From CAVORD01 sp963698535 (GTDB lineage Bacteria; Bacteroidota; Bacteroidia; Bacteroidales; VadinHA17), in NCBI GenBank assembly GCA_963698535.1, contig CAVORD010000001.1:310001-374000 (forward strand): a stretch of 64,000 nt of DNA, given 5' to 3'. The notes beneath the pieces are model-generated. The model ran no database searches, was not told the DNA's origin, and was given only the letters and a program-made list of their open reading frames with translations. This document shows positions 53,979 through 62,619 of the stretch, piece by piece. A program made the translations under genes and the position numbers. Within the stretch, counting starts at the first letter, position 1, and each line of letters begins with the position of its first letter.

Positions 53979-54804
53979 ATGGGAGAAATATATGGAAGAT
54001 ACTTTGTTAGCAATGGTGAACTTTTGCCGGCAGAGAGGTTTGAAAGTGGATTAGTTTACGAGGGTAATTCAATATACGAAGTTCTGAGAATTAAGGAGGG
54101 TATACCTGTTTTCTTCAACCAGCACTTTGGAAGGCTCATGAGTTCAGCAATATTGTCCGGGGGTGATTTCAATGTCATTGAGGAAGATATAAGGAATGAT
54201 ATTGCGACCCTTTATGCAAACTATCCATTGAAGATCGCCAATCTGAAAATTGTATTTAATATCAAGGCAAGTATCTGCGTGCGGCTATTATACTATACAG
54301 CCCCTTTATACCCTTCAGAGGAAGACTACAGGCATGGTGTGAAAGGGATACTTTTTAAGGCCGAGAGGTTAAATCCCGGTGCAAAGATCATCAACTCACA
54401 GTTGAGGGAATCCATCAATAGAGCCCTGATACAAAAGTCAGCATACGAAGCACTTCTGGTTAACAATGATGGTCTTATTACAGAGGGCAGCAGATCCAAT
54501 ATATTCTTTGTTAAAGGTTCCGGGCTTGTTACTGCTCCCGATAACTTTGTTCTGAAGGGTGTGACACGAGACCATCTTACTGCTATTTGCAGGGAGGAAG
54601 GTATTGAACTGGAGTACAGGTGTATCAATGCGAATGAAATATCCTCGTTTGATGCTTCATTCATGAGTGGTACGTCGCCAATAGTACTCCCTTTCAATTC
54701 TCTGGAAGACCACCGCTTTGTTGTCAGGAAATAAAATGGTTGCCTATCTTCTTGAAAGGATGCTTAAAAAAATGGATTCCTCAATGGGTGAATATTCCAG
54801 ATAG
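53979..54804 (+). pseudogene. class IV aminotransferase (BCAT/aminodeoxychorismate lyase type), frameshifted
   Basis: As read, the frame stops at 54734 after EDHRFVVRK. Removing one base near 54726 continues it as GNKMVAYLLERMLKKMDSS to a stop at 54804, giving 274 residues, normal for the fold. PLP fold type IV features: LPAERFESGLVYEGNSIYEV, FFNQHFGRLMSSAIL, then YEALLVNNDGLITEGSRSNI (a Lys lies upstream in INRALIQKSAYE) and FMSGTSPIVLPFNSL. It may be a 4-amino-4-deoxychorismate lyase for folate or a branched-chain enzyme; context does not decide. A small orphan gene follows. Confidence 0.75.
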
Positions 54805-54812
54805 TATGAACG

Positions 54813-54842
54813 TTGCAGTGATACAATAATTTAATATCTTTG
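54813..54842 (+). promoter_or_regulatory. promoter for the 54863 gene
   Basis: TTGC (54813), 19-base spacer, TATCTTTG (54835-54842); the ATG follows 20 bases later. Confidence 0.5.
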
Positions 54843-54862
54843 CTGACAGAAAATAATATAGC

Positions 54863-55171
54863 ATGGCAAGTATCAAGAAAATTAAAAAAGATATCGATTA
54901 TCTCTTTTACGAGCTGATCTCGGACTGTTTCACTTTTGCTTCAGTTAACCCTATGGAGAGTGATGAAGAACTATCAGCACTTATTTCAGAAGCAGTACAG
55001 AAACGCAATGAGTTTGTTGTAAGGGCCAATAATCCCGATGGAAAGGAAACTCCTGCACTCGTAAGGGCTCATTACCAAAAGTTGAATACGGATCTCTTCA
55101 CAACAGTTGAGAAACTTTTCGACAGGTTAAGGGATCTGGCTGTAAAGAGACTTAAAAGCAGCGAAAAGTAA
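54863..55171 (+). CDS. conserved hypothetical protein
   Basis: 102 residues, helical and charged: KKIKKDIDYLFYELISDCFT, ESDEELSALISEAVQKRNEF, then ALVRAHYQKLNTDLFTTVEK and FDRLRDLAVKRLKSSEK. No signal, no cofactor motif. Small helical proteins of this look occur in Bacteroidota next to varied genes. Its promoter is at 54813-54842. Convergent with the radical SAM gene, with 0 bases between. No function claimed. Confidence 0.75.
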   Translation: MASIKKIKKDIDYLFYELISDCFTFASVNPMESDEELSALISEAVQKRNEFVVRANNPDGKETPALVRAHYQKLNTDLFTTVEKLFDRLRDLAVKRLKSSEK

Positions 55172-56175
55172 TCATATGTATTTGTAAATAAGATAGTTAC
55201 AAGTAATACAACGGCCATCCTGCCTTAGGGCGGGATGGCTTGTTTTATAGCCATCCCTCGTAGTTACAATTGTCCCGCAGGAAGGACAGATAGTATCTCC
55301 ACCGGCGGGAAGCGTGATATTACCGGAATATACAAAGTCGAGGGTTTTTCTTGCCTCGTTAACCAGCTCATCCATTTTATCCGGAGGGGTAGGAGGGATC
55401 ACAGATCTGTGTTGCGGGAAATAGCGCGACAAATGAAGGGGCGTCGACCTGCCTGCTGTTTTGGCTATCCACCCGGCTAACTCCCTTATCTCCTCTATGC
55501 TGTCGTTCAATCCCGGAATGATCAATGTTGTTATCTCAAGATGCTTTCCTGATTCGGCAACGATGGAAATACTTTTTAAAACAGGAGCCAGGGTTCCTCC
55601 TGTATGCTCCCTGTAGAATTTATCATTAAATGATTTCAGATCGATGTTCCATGCATCGATCACTGTGGTCAGCGATCTGAGTGGTCCCGGATTAATATAG
55701 CCATTGGTTACAACGACGTTCTTGAGCCCTTTATCAGCAGCGGCAAGTGCAGTATCCATCATGAACTCAAATCCGATCAAAGGTTCATTATAGGTGAATG
55801 CTATACCGATGTTGTTGTCTGAAATTGAAGCCTCCCTGACTATCATTCCGGGTGTTGTTTCTTCTGTTCGCGCAGCAGGGTCCATTCTGTGATATTCTGT
55901 GATTCTGACAAAAGGAGCAGCTAAAATTGCAACCCCACGATCCTACTGAAAGGATCTTCCTGCCCGGGTAATAGTGGTAAAGTGGCTTTTTCTCAACAGG
56001 ATCAATACCATAAGATGAGACCTTACCGTATGTGGTTGATATTATTGCGCCTCCTGAGTTCCACTCGTGCCTTGCACTTTCCTTCTTCATCGGGTTCAAG
56101 ACGACACAGGTGCGGGCACAGCGTGCATGTTACTGAGCCATCTTTATTCAGTTTCTGTAGACTTAGGCCGGTCAT
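55172..56175 (-). pseudogene. amrS: AmmeMemoRadiSam-type radical SAM protein, two frameshifts
   Basis: Three successive minus-strand frames form one protein. The first gives CTLCPHLCRLEPDEEGKCKA, the second NSGGAIISTTYGKVSSYGID, YPGRKILSVGSWGCNFSCSF and CQNHRISQ (radical SAM CxxxCxxC as CNFSCSFC), the third DPAARTEETTPGMIVREASI, AFTYNEPLIGFEFMMD, IDAWNIDLKSFNDKFYR to YLIYKYI. One extra base at about 56061 and one at about 55882 explain both switches; the repaired protein has 333 residues. The start at 56175 is chosen because it aligns with the usual N terminus and a TAAATTTG box lies 17 bases upstream. Its usual partners (AMMECR1, MEMO1) are not adjacent. Confidence 0.8.
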
Positions 56176-56192
56176 AGTATCTATAAAGTTAA

Positions 56193-56200
56193 CAAATTTA
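56193..56200 (-). promoter_or_regulatory. -7 box for the radical SAM gene
   Basis: TAAATTTG on the minus strand, 17 bases before the chosen ATG at 56175. Confidence 0.45.
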
Positions 56201-56275
56201 TATGCCCTTTTTAATACTCTCATTGTGATACTCAACCTGAATTTTTATCTTTACCGACTATCAAAATTCTTTATT

Positions 56276-57115
56276 ATGACGAGCAGAAGGAAATTTATTA
56301 AGGGAGCAGCAGCTCTTTCAGCACTGACATTTGTCTCTCCTCTCTTTGCGAGGCGAGGCTCTGACCCTAAAACAGGTCTGGCCCTTTATACTATCAGAAA
56401 TGAGATGGGACAAGATGCAGTTGCGGCATTAAAGAAAGTGGCTTCTATAGGTTTCAACTGGGTCGAATCGGCCGGTTACTCCGACAGGATGTTTTATGGT
56501 ATGAAGCCCGATGATTTCACAAAGCTTTGTAGCTCATACGGACTTGAACATATTAGTGCTCACCTCGGAATTAATGAGGGTAACCTTAATGAACTGGCAG
56601 AGGATTGTGCCAGGGCCGGTCTCAAATATGGCATCCTGCCTTCTCTCCCCGGATCACTTACATCGGACCTGGATGGTTTTCGCAAAGCTGCGGAATTTAT
56701 GAATAAGGCAGGAGAGACCTTCAAGGCTGCCGGCCTGAAATTCGTGTTTCATAATCATACAGTAGAATTTAAGAAGCAGGATAATATAATACCATTCGAT
56801 ATCCTTCTGGCAGAGACAGATAAGAACCTCGTTACCTTTGAACTAGATCTGTGCTGGATGACTGCCGCCGGGGTCGACCCGGCAACTTATATTGCGAATA
56901 ATCCAGGCAGATTTGAGCTATGGCATTTTAAGGATATGACAGCTGATAAAAGAGATGCTACAATGGGTGAAGGTGTAATTGACTTCAATCCAATAATAAA
57001 GCAAAGAGAAAAGAGCGGGCTAAAGTATCACTTCATCGAGCAGGACAATTGTCTCACCCATAGTCCGCTCGAGAGTATCGAGATAAGCCGCAGATTTCTT
57101 TTGAAGAAGCTTTAA
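56276..57115 (+). CDS. Tat-exported TIM-barrel sugar phosphate isomerase/epimerase
   Basis: 279 residues from the ATG at 56276, where TSRRKFIKGAAALSALTFV forms a Tat-type signal. The xylose-isomerase-like TIM barrel is shown by TGLALYTIRNEMGQDAVAAL, GLKFVFHNHTVEFKKQ, VTFELDLCWMTAAGVDPATY and HFKDMTADKRDATMGEG with metal-binding His/Glu/Asp. Such proteins epimerise or isomerise sugars in the periplasm. An upstream frame from 55982 runs over the opposite radical SAM gene. First gene of the carbohydrate cluster. Confidence 0.88.
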   Translation: MTSRRKFIKGAAALSALTFVSPLFARRGSDPKTGLALYTIRNEMGQDAVAALKKVASIGFNWVESAGYSDRMFYGMKPDDFTKLCSSYGLEHISAHLGINEGNLNELAEDCARAGLKYGILPSLPGSLTSDLDGFRKAAEFMNKAGETFKAAGLKFVFHNHTVEFKKQDNIIPFDILLAETDKNLVTFELDLCWMTAAGVDPATYIANNPGRFELWHFKDMTADKRDATMGEGVIDFNPIIKQREKSGLKYHFIEQDNCLTHSPLESIEISRRFLLKKL

Positions 57116-57119
57116 ATAG

Positions 57120-58268
57120 CTATAGGTTGGTCCACTTACTGTTATTGGACGATGATGAAACCACTGCCTCGAGAAATTTCATTCCTCTTACACCGTCGTC
57201 TATTCCGGGATAGTCGAGCATCGGGTCGATTGCTTTCTTATTGAGTTTTGCCTCAATAGCAGTGGCGAAATTCCTGTATATATTCGCAAAGCCCTCAATA
57301 AAACCTTCCGGGTGACCGGCAGGCAGTCGGCTGTGCAGGGGTGCCTGCACCATACCTGCAGGCAGGTTAAATGCTGTTCTGAATATTTGCGCCGGCCCTG
57401 CCAGTGGCCTGAATAAAAGCGAGTTGGGACTCATTTGCTCCCACGTCAGGCTCCCCTTTTCTCCATATATCCTCAGTTTGAAATTGTTCTCTTCTCCCGT
57501 GGCTACCTGGCTGACCAGAATGCTCCCTTTCGATCCGTTCTCAAATCTGAGGAGTACATTGCCGTCATCATCAAGGCGCCTGTCAGGGAAGGCAGAACTC
57601 AGGTCCGCACATACCTCTTTTACCTTATACCCGCTGACATACTCCGCCAGCTGGAAGGCATGGGTTCCTATATCGGCCATTGCCCCTGCAATACCAGCCC
57701 TGGAAGGATCGGCCCGCCACTCAGCTTGTTTGTTGCCTTTAACCTCTTCCCTGGTGGAGAGCCACCCCTGGAAATATTCTGCAGTTACCTTTCTTATTTT
57801 TCCCAGTTCGCCCTTCTCTGTCATCTCCCGCGCCATCTTAACCATAGGATAACCAGAATAGTTATGTGTTATGCAGAAGAGGAGTCCGGTCTCATTAACC
57901 TTCTTCCTGATCACCTCAGCCTCAGCTGACGAAAGAGTGAGTGGCTTGTCACATATTACATTAAACCCCGCATTAAGTGCTGAAAGTGCGGGTTCATAGT
58001 GCAGGTGGTTGGGTGTTACAATAGATATAAAATGAGGTCTCTTCTCCTCCGGAAGGGCACTCTCTGCCGATATCATCTCTTTCCAGGAGCCATACACCCT
58101 GCCTGGATCCAGCCCCAGGGCCCTGCCCGTGGATTCCGAAATATCAGGATCACTGCTGAATGCACCGCTTACCAGTTCTGTCATATTATCGAGGGTTGCA
58201 GCCATGCGGTGTACAGGTCCTATAAACGAACCTGCGCCTCCGCCTATCATCGCCATTCTTATTTTCAT
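57120..58268 (-). CDS. Gfo/Idh/MocA family oxidoreductase
   Basis: 382 residues. N-terminal NAD(P) site MIGGGAGSFIGPVHRMAA, then HFISIVTPNHLHYEPALSAL, NVICDKPLTLSSAEAEVIRK (the EKP-like DKP lysine), GAMADIGTHAFQLAEYVSGY with catalytic-type aspartate/histidine. No signal peptide. It acts on a sugar or keto-sugar. Overlaps the upstream 58265 gene by 4 bases; convergent with the epimerase gene. Confidence 0.9.
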   Translation of the reverse strand: MKIRMAMIGGGAGSFIGPVHRMAATLDNMTELVSGAFSSDPDISESTGRALGLDPGRVYGSWKEMISAESALPEEKRPHFISIVTPNHLHYEPALSALNAGFNVICDKPLTLSSAEAEVIRKKVNETGLLFCITHNYSGYPMVKMAREMTEKGELGKIRKVTAEYFQGWLSTREEVKGNKQAEWRADPSRAGIAGAMADIGTHAFQLAEYVSGYKVKEVCADLSSAFPDRRLDDDGNVLLRFENGSKGSILVSQVATGEENNFKLRIYGEKGSLTWEQMSPNSLLFRPLAGPAQIFRTAFNLPAGMVQAPLHSRLPAGHPEGFIEGFANIYRNFATAIEAKLNKKAIDPMLDYPGIDDGVRGMKFLEAVVSSSSNNSKWTNL

Positions 58269-58738
58269 ACCTGATTGTCTGTTGATTCCAGTTCAATATT
58301 GTTTGCACTTGCATACTCAGCAAGGGTGTCGCTTATGACGAGGGCACTTTCAGGATGGGTCATTCCGAACCTAACCTTTATTGAACCTGAGCCGGAATTA
58401 TGTATGGTAAACCCTGTAGTGGAAACTACTATTTTGGAGATGTCAGCGACACTTATTACTCTTTCCTTACCCAGTGCCGCTTTTTTGATCGTAATGGTAT
58501 CTCCTTCAAATTTGATATACCTTGAGGCTTTGCCCAGACCGGAATAGATCTGATAAAAACCAAAAAGGAGCAGGAATACAGTTGGGGCCCAGAATCCTTC
58601 ATTTTCACTGCCTCCCTTAAGAATGAAAAGGCCCCACATGACAGCGGTGCCAATACATATAAGTCCGAATATAAACTGTGAAATGAGCACGAATCGTGTG
58701 CTCTCTTTTGTGCCAAGGTTAAATGTAGTCTTGTTCAT
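58265..58738 (-). CDS. two-segment membrane protein, PH-like domain
   Basis: 157 residues. Two membrane segments (FVLISQFIFGLICIGTAVMW, FWAPTVFLLLFGFYQIYSGL) followed by a beta-rich domain (SRYIKFEGDTITIKKAALG, VISVADISKIVVSTTGFTIH, GSGSIKVRFGMTHPESALVI) of bacterial PH-like appearance. Unknown role. It overlaps the Gfo/Idh/MocA gene downstream by 4 bases, so they are co-expressed. Confidence 0.75.
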   Translation of the reverse strand: MNKTTFNLGTKESTRFVLISQFIFGLICIGTAVMWGLFILKGGSENEGFWAPTVFLLLFGFYQIYSGLGKASRYIKFEGDTITIKKAALGKERVISVADISKIVVSTTGFTIHNSGSGSIKVRFGMTHPESALVISDTLAEYASANNIELESTDNQV

Positions 58739-58886
58739 GACCTAAAATTACATTTTTTTATAAGGCCTGATAGTTTTAACATGTTATTAAAGTAGGTATA
58801 GGATAACTTTCTCATTCAGGTTGCTAAGATTTCCAGGGAATTATTATTTTTATGAATCTGAACTAATCTTACATAATTTTATACAT

Positions 58887-60374
58887 ATGAAAAAGGAATC
58901 TAACAAGTATTCACGTCGGCGTTTCATTGGAACTACCGGCGCAGTTGCGGCAGGAATCACAATACTGCCCAGCGGCATTATCAGTGGAATGGGAAGACCA
59001 TCACCATCTGACAAATTGAATATTGTAGGCATTGGAGTAGGGGGTATGGGCAACCGCAACCTGAAAGAACTGGCCAATACAGAAAATATCATCGGTGTTT
59101 GTGATGTGGACTGGGGTTATGCTGAAGGTGCTTTCAAGAACTATCCTAAAGCAAAGAAATACTGGGATTTCAGAAAGATGTACGATGAGATTGGTAAATC
59201 GATCGATGCAGTGGTTATTGCTACAGCCGATCATACTCACGCTATAACGGCTGCCAATGCAATAGCAATGGGTAAGCATGTCTATCTTCAGAAGCCTCTT
59301 ACTCATACAGTTTATGAGTCAAGACTGCTTACAAATCTGGCTAAAAAGCATAAGGTGGCAACACAGATGGGTAACCAGGGCTCTTCTAAGGAGGGGGTGA
59401 ATCTGGTTATTGAATGGCTACAGAATGGTGAGATTGGAGAGGTTACAAAAGTAGAGGCATTTACTGACAGACCAATCTGGCCTCAGGGGCTCAACAGGCC
59501 AACAGAGGTGATGAAAGTGCCGGACACACTCAACTGGGATCTCTTTATCGGTCCGGCAAAGGAAAGGCCTTATAATAGTATCTATACTCCATGGAACTGG
59601 CGTGGCTGGTGGGATTTTGGTACAGGCGCACTTGGTGATATGGCTTGCCATATTCTCCATCCTGTTTTTGCAGGGCTGCAACTGACCTATCCTACACGCG
59701 TGCAGGGATCTTCTACTCTTCTTCTTACCGACTGTGCCCCTACAGCTCAGACAGTCAGACTGGTATATCCTGCCAGACCAAACAGGCCGGATTACAAGAT
59801 AGCGTTGCCTGAGGTTGAAGTTACCTGGTTCGATGGTGGACTGGAGCCTATGAAACCTGAAGGATGGCCTGCAGGAAAAGATATGAACGATGACGGCGGA
59901 GGAGTGATCTTCCACGGAACAAAAGATAAGATCATCTGTGGCTGCTATGGCAAAGATCCGTGGCTCCTTTCAGGACGCGTTCCCAATGCACCGAAAACAC
60001 AGAGAAGGGTCGAAGTAACACATGAGGCCGATTGGGCAAGGGCATGTAAGGAGAGTCCGGAAAACCGTGTTCCTACAAAATCTGATTTCTCTCAGGCCGG
60101 ACCATTCAACGAAATGGTAGTAATGGGTGTTATGGCTGTCCGCCTGCAGGCACTAAATAAGGAGCTGGAGTGGAACGGAGAAAAAATGCAGTTTACGAAT
60201 ATCAGCGATACGGAAACTCTTAAGATAGTTACCGAAGATAAATTCAGTATAACTGACGGACATCCTACCTTTAAAACTGTATATACCGATCCAATTAATG
60301 CAAAGGAGTTTGCAAATGAGATGATCAAACATAAGTACAGGGATGGCTGGAACTTGCCGGCAATGCCAGTATAA
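58887..60374 (+). CDS. Tat-exported Gfo/Idh/MocA family oxidoreductase
   Basis: 495 residues from the ATG at 58887. Tat signal SRRRFIGTTGAVAAGITILP. NAD site LNIVGIGVGGMGNRNLKELA, then VIATADHTHAITAANAIAM, HVYLQKPLTHTVYESRLLTN with the QKP lysine, and WNWRGWWDFGTGALGDMACH, the substrate-side motif. Typical of the large secreted Bacteroidota subfamily. A DUF1080 gene follows 44 bases later, in the same direction; the pair fits the 3-keto-glycoside route (oxidise at C3, then cleave). Confidence 0.9.
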   Translation: MKKESNKYSRRRFIGTTGAVAAGITILPSGIISGMGRPSPSDKLNIVGIGVGGMGNRNLKELANTENIIGVCDVDWGYAEGAFKNYPKAKKYWDFRKMYDEIGKSIDAVVIATADHTHAITAANAIAMGKHVYLQKPLTHTVYESRLLTNLAKKHKVATQMGNQGSSKEGVNLVIEWLQNGEIGEVTKVEAFTDRPIWPQGLNRPTEVMKVPDTLNWDLFIGPAKERPYNSIYTPWNWRGWWDFGTGALGDMACHILHPVFAGLQLTYPTRVQGSSTLLLTDCAPTAQTVRLVYPARPNRPDYKIALPEVEVTWFDGGLEPMKPEGWPAGKDMNDDGGGVIFHGTKDKIICGCYGKDPWLLSGRVPNAPKTQRRVEVTHEADWARACKESPENRVPTKSDFSQAGPFNEMVVMGVMAVRLQALNKELEWNGEKMQFTNISDTETLKIVTEDKFSITDGHPTFKTVYTDPINAKEFANEMIKHKYRDGWNLPAMPV

Positions 60375-60418
60375 CTGTTGAAAAAATAAACGAGTGTTAA
60401 ATACTAATATTTATAACA

Positions 60419-61161
60419 ATGAAAATGTTCAGATTTTTAATTATGTTTTTTGCAGTAGCGCTTATGGTCTCCTGCGGTAATACCGGATCAAAAGAGAAAG
60501 CCAAAGAGGTGGCTGCAGCCGATGAAGGCTGGGAGATACTCTTCGACGGAACGTCTACTGATGCCTGGCGTGGCTATGGAAAAGAGACCTTCCCTGAAGT
60601 TGGATGGGTAATAGAAGACGGAACCCTTAAGGTACAGGGATCAGGCAGAGGTGAAGCCGGCGGCGGCGGTGGTGATATTATCACAAAGAAAAAATATGGA
60701 AATTTCGAACTTCAGCTTGAGTGGAAAGTTTCTGAGGGCGGCAACAGTGGTATTTTCTACCTCGCTCAGGAGGTGGAAGGTGATCCTATTTATATGTCCT
60801 CTCCGGAGATGCAGATACTTGATAATGAAGGTCATCCTGATGCTATTCTGGGTATTGACGGAAACAGAAAAGCCGGATCACTCTATGATCTTGTACCTGC
60901 TGTTCCTCAAAACTCAAAGCCTGCAGGTGAATGGAACCATGTGAAGATAATCGTCTTCAAAGGAACAGTTGTTCATTGGATGAATGGTGAGCAATGTTGC
61001 TGGAATATCATCTCTGGACCGACCAGTGGAAAGAGATGTGTGCAAATTCTAAATTCAAAGATTGGCCAAATTTCATTAACACCGCTTCGGAAGGCTATAT
61101 TGGCCTTCAGGATCATGGCGATGATGTGTGGTTCAGGAATATAAGGGTCAAAGCGTTGTAG
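60419..61161 (+). pseudogene. DUF1080 3-keto-disaccharide hydrolase-like lipoprotein, frameshifted
   Basis: A lipoprotein signal (FFAVALMVSCGN, Cys19) leads into the DUF1080 jelly-roll: WEILFDGTSTDAWRGYGKET, WVIEDGTLKVQGSGRGEAGG, then LEWKVSEGGNSGIFYLAQEV and PEMQILDNEGHPDA. The frame breaks near 60994-61001 (MNGEQ); another frame then gives LEYHLWTDQWKEMCANSKF, KDWPNFINTASEGYIGLQDH and GDDVWFRNIRVKAL, the family's proper end at 61161. Repair is either two bases removed (better spacing, 246 residues) or one added. As read it runs to 61144 with an unrelated tail. It hydrolyses 3-keto-glycosides at the cell surface. Confidence 0.8.
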
Positions 61162-61190
61162 AAATAAAAGTAGATTAATTAAATTATAAA

Positions 61191-61226
61191 GAAGCCCGTA
61201 GTCTCAGACTACGGGCTTCCTTTTTT
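61191..61226 (+). terminator. intrinsic terminator after DUF1080 gene
   Basis: GAAGCCCGTAGTC (61191-61203), loop TCA, GACTACGGGCTTC (61207-61219), then C and six T. A 13-bp stem, the strongest in the window. Confidence 0.9.
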
Positions 61227-61271
61227 GCACAATTAATCTTTCTTAAGAGATATAACGAACCAATGGTTAGC

Positions 61272-62384
61272 CTATTCTGTTTTTTTCATGTCAGAGCTTC
61301 TTTGAATAATCCAGTTACTTATAAATTCCGGCACATAATCCGGCATTTTCTTTTGCTTATAAAGTTCAGGTGTTGTAAATCCATGGTCTATAGCCGGGAA
61401 GATCTTCATTGTGAAATCTTTTATTTTTGAATTTTCCAGAGCTCTGGCCATAGGAGGCATATTGCTTAATGGATTAACGTGTTTGTCATTCTCCCCAAAA
61501 AGTACAAGCACAGGACATTGTATTTTTGGCAGGTCGGTAGCCGCTGAATATAGTATAAATGATTTTTGATGAGGTGAGGTATAGTCTCCATAAGCAGCTT
61601 CAACATTCTTTGTCAGCATTTCATTCACATCTTTATACTCTTTCATGTTTTCTGCCATAATATTTTCCGGCATAACACTTATCTGATAGGAAATCAGTTC
61701 CGTAAGCATATCCTTTATTATATTGGCTGATCGGCCTGTTTTGCTGAAATCAGAAAGTGCTGTTACAAATTTCTCTCCGTTAGCAACAACTTCATCATCG
61801 GTCATTTCATTTGATATCCTCCATCTTTTTAAAGTGGCAGCCTGCCCCATTAATATTTCCTCTCCTGTGATGAATGTACCCGCCATTGATATAATAAAAT
61901 CAGCATCGTTGTATTTTGCTGCCTCCTTCACAGCAAGTATACCACCCATACTATGACCACAGAGGCCGATCATCGATATGTCATCGCGCTTCCTGAGGGC
62001 TTGAATTGCATTGTGAACGTCTTCGGCAAGGAGATCATATGAGAGTTGCGCCTCAGGGGTACCTGTCGATTCGCCAAACCCCCTGTCATCATATCTGTAA
62101 ACGGCAATACCTTTGTTACCGAGATAATCGGCAATGGACTTACCCATCTTATAACCAACCTTTCCAAAGGTCCAGTCTCTTTCCTGTGGACCCGTTCCGC
62201 TGATCATTATTACAAAAGGTTTCTTACCCTCGTATTCAGGAATTGTTAGTGTACCCGATATTGTGGCATCTCCTGAGGTGAATGTGAACGGCTCAGATCT
62301 GAATCTTTGTACAGTCTCCTGTGCGTGAAGGCTAATAATAGCAAGACCTGCAAGGCTTATCAGACTAATTGCTAATTTTTTCAT
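61272..62384 (-). CDS. secreted alpha/beta hydrolase
   Basis: 370 residues from the ATG at 62384, giving a signal peptide (MKKLAISLISLAGLAIISLH). A lead beta domain (EPFTFTSGDATISGTLTIPE) precedes the hydrolase: ISGTGPQERDWTFGK (oxyanion region), IAVYRYDDRGFGESTGTPEA, LCGHSMGGILAVKEAAKY with the nucleophile serine, VLVLFGENDKHVNPLSNMPP with the aspartate, and AIDHGFTTPELYKQK with the histidine. Esterase or acyl-transferring enzyme of the periplasm; substrate unknown. A promoter box is at 62412. Confidence 0.88.
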   Translation of the reverse strand: MKKLAISLISLAGLAIISLHAQETVQRFRSEPFTFTSGDATISGTLTIPEYEGKKPFVIMISGTGPQERDWTFGKVGYKMGKSIADYLGNKGIAVYRYDDRGFGESTGTPEAQLSYDLLAEDVHNAIQALRKRDDISMIGLCGHSMGGILAVKEAAKYNDADFIISMAGTFITGEEILMGQAATLKRWRISNEMTDDEVVANGEKFVTALSDFSKTGRSANIIKDMLTELISYQISVMPENIMAENMKEYKDVNEMLTKNVEAAYGDYTSPHQKSFILYSAATDLPKIQCPVLVLFGENDKHVNPLSNMPPMARALENSKIKDFTMKIFPAIDHGFTTPELYKQKKMPDYVPEFISNWIIQRSSDMKKTE

Positions 62385-62411
62385 AATTGTAATCTTTAAT
62401 GGTTTATGGAT

Positions 62412-62419
62412 CAAATATA
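62412..62419 (-). promoter_or_regulatory. -7 box for alpha/beta hydrolase gene
   Basis: TATATTTG on the minus strand, 27 bases before the ATG at 62384. Confidence 0.4.
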
Positions 62420-62619
62420 AATGGTTGTTAAACTCATTTCTAAGCAAATAGACAATCACCTGGTATTAATATCTGAATGCTATTATTGTAATTACAAAAG
62501 CAACTTATCATCGGAATTGGCATTTGGTCATTTAAAAATCCTGTTTGACATAATTTGGATAACAGATATTGTTTAGTTGGTTAATTTGGTACTATTTTGA
62601 AATAAATGGTATTCTAAAA

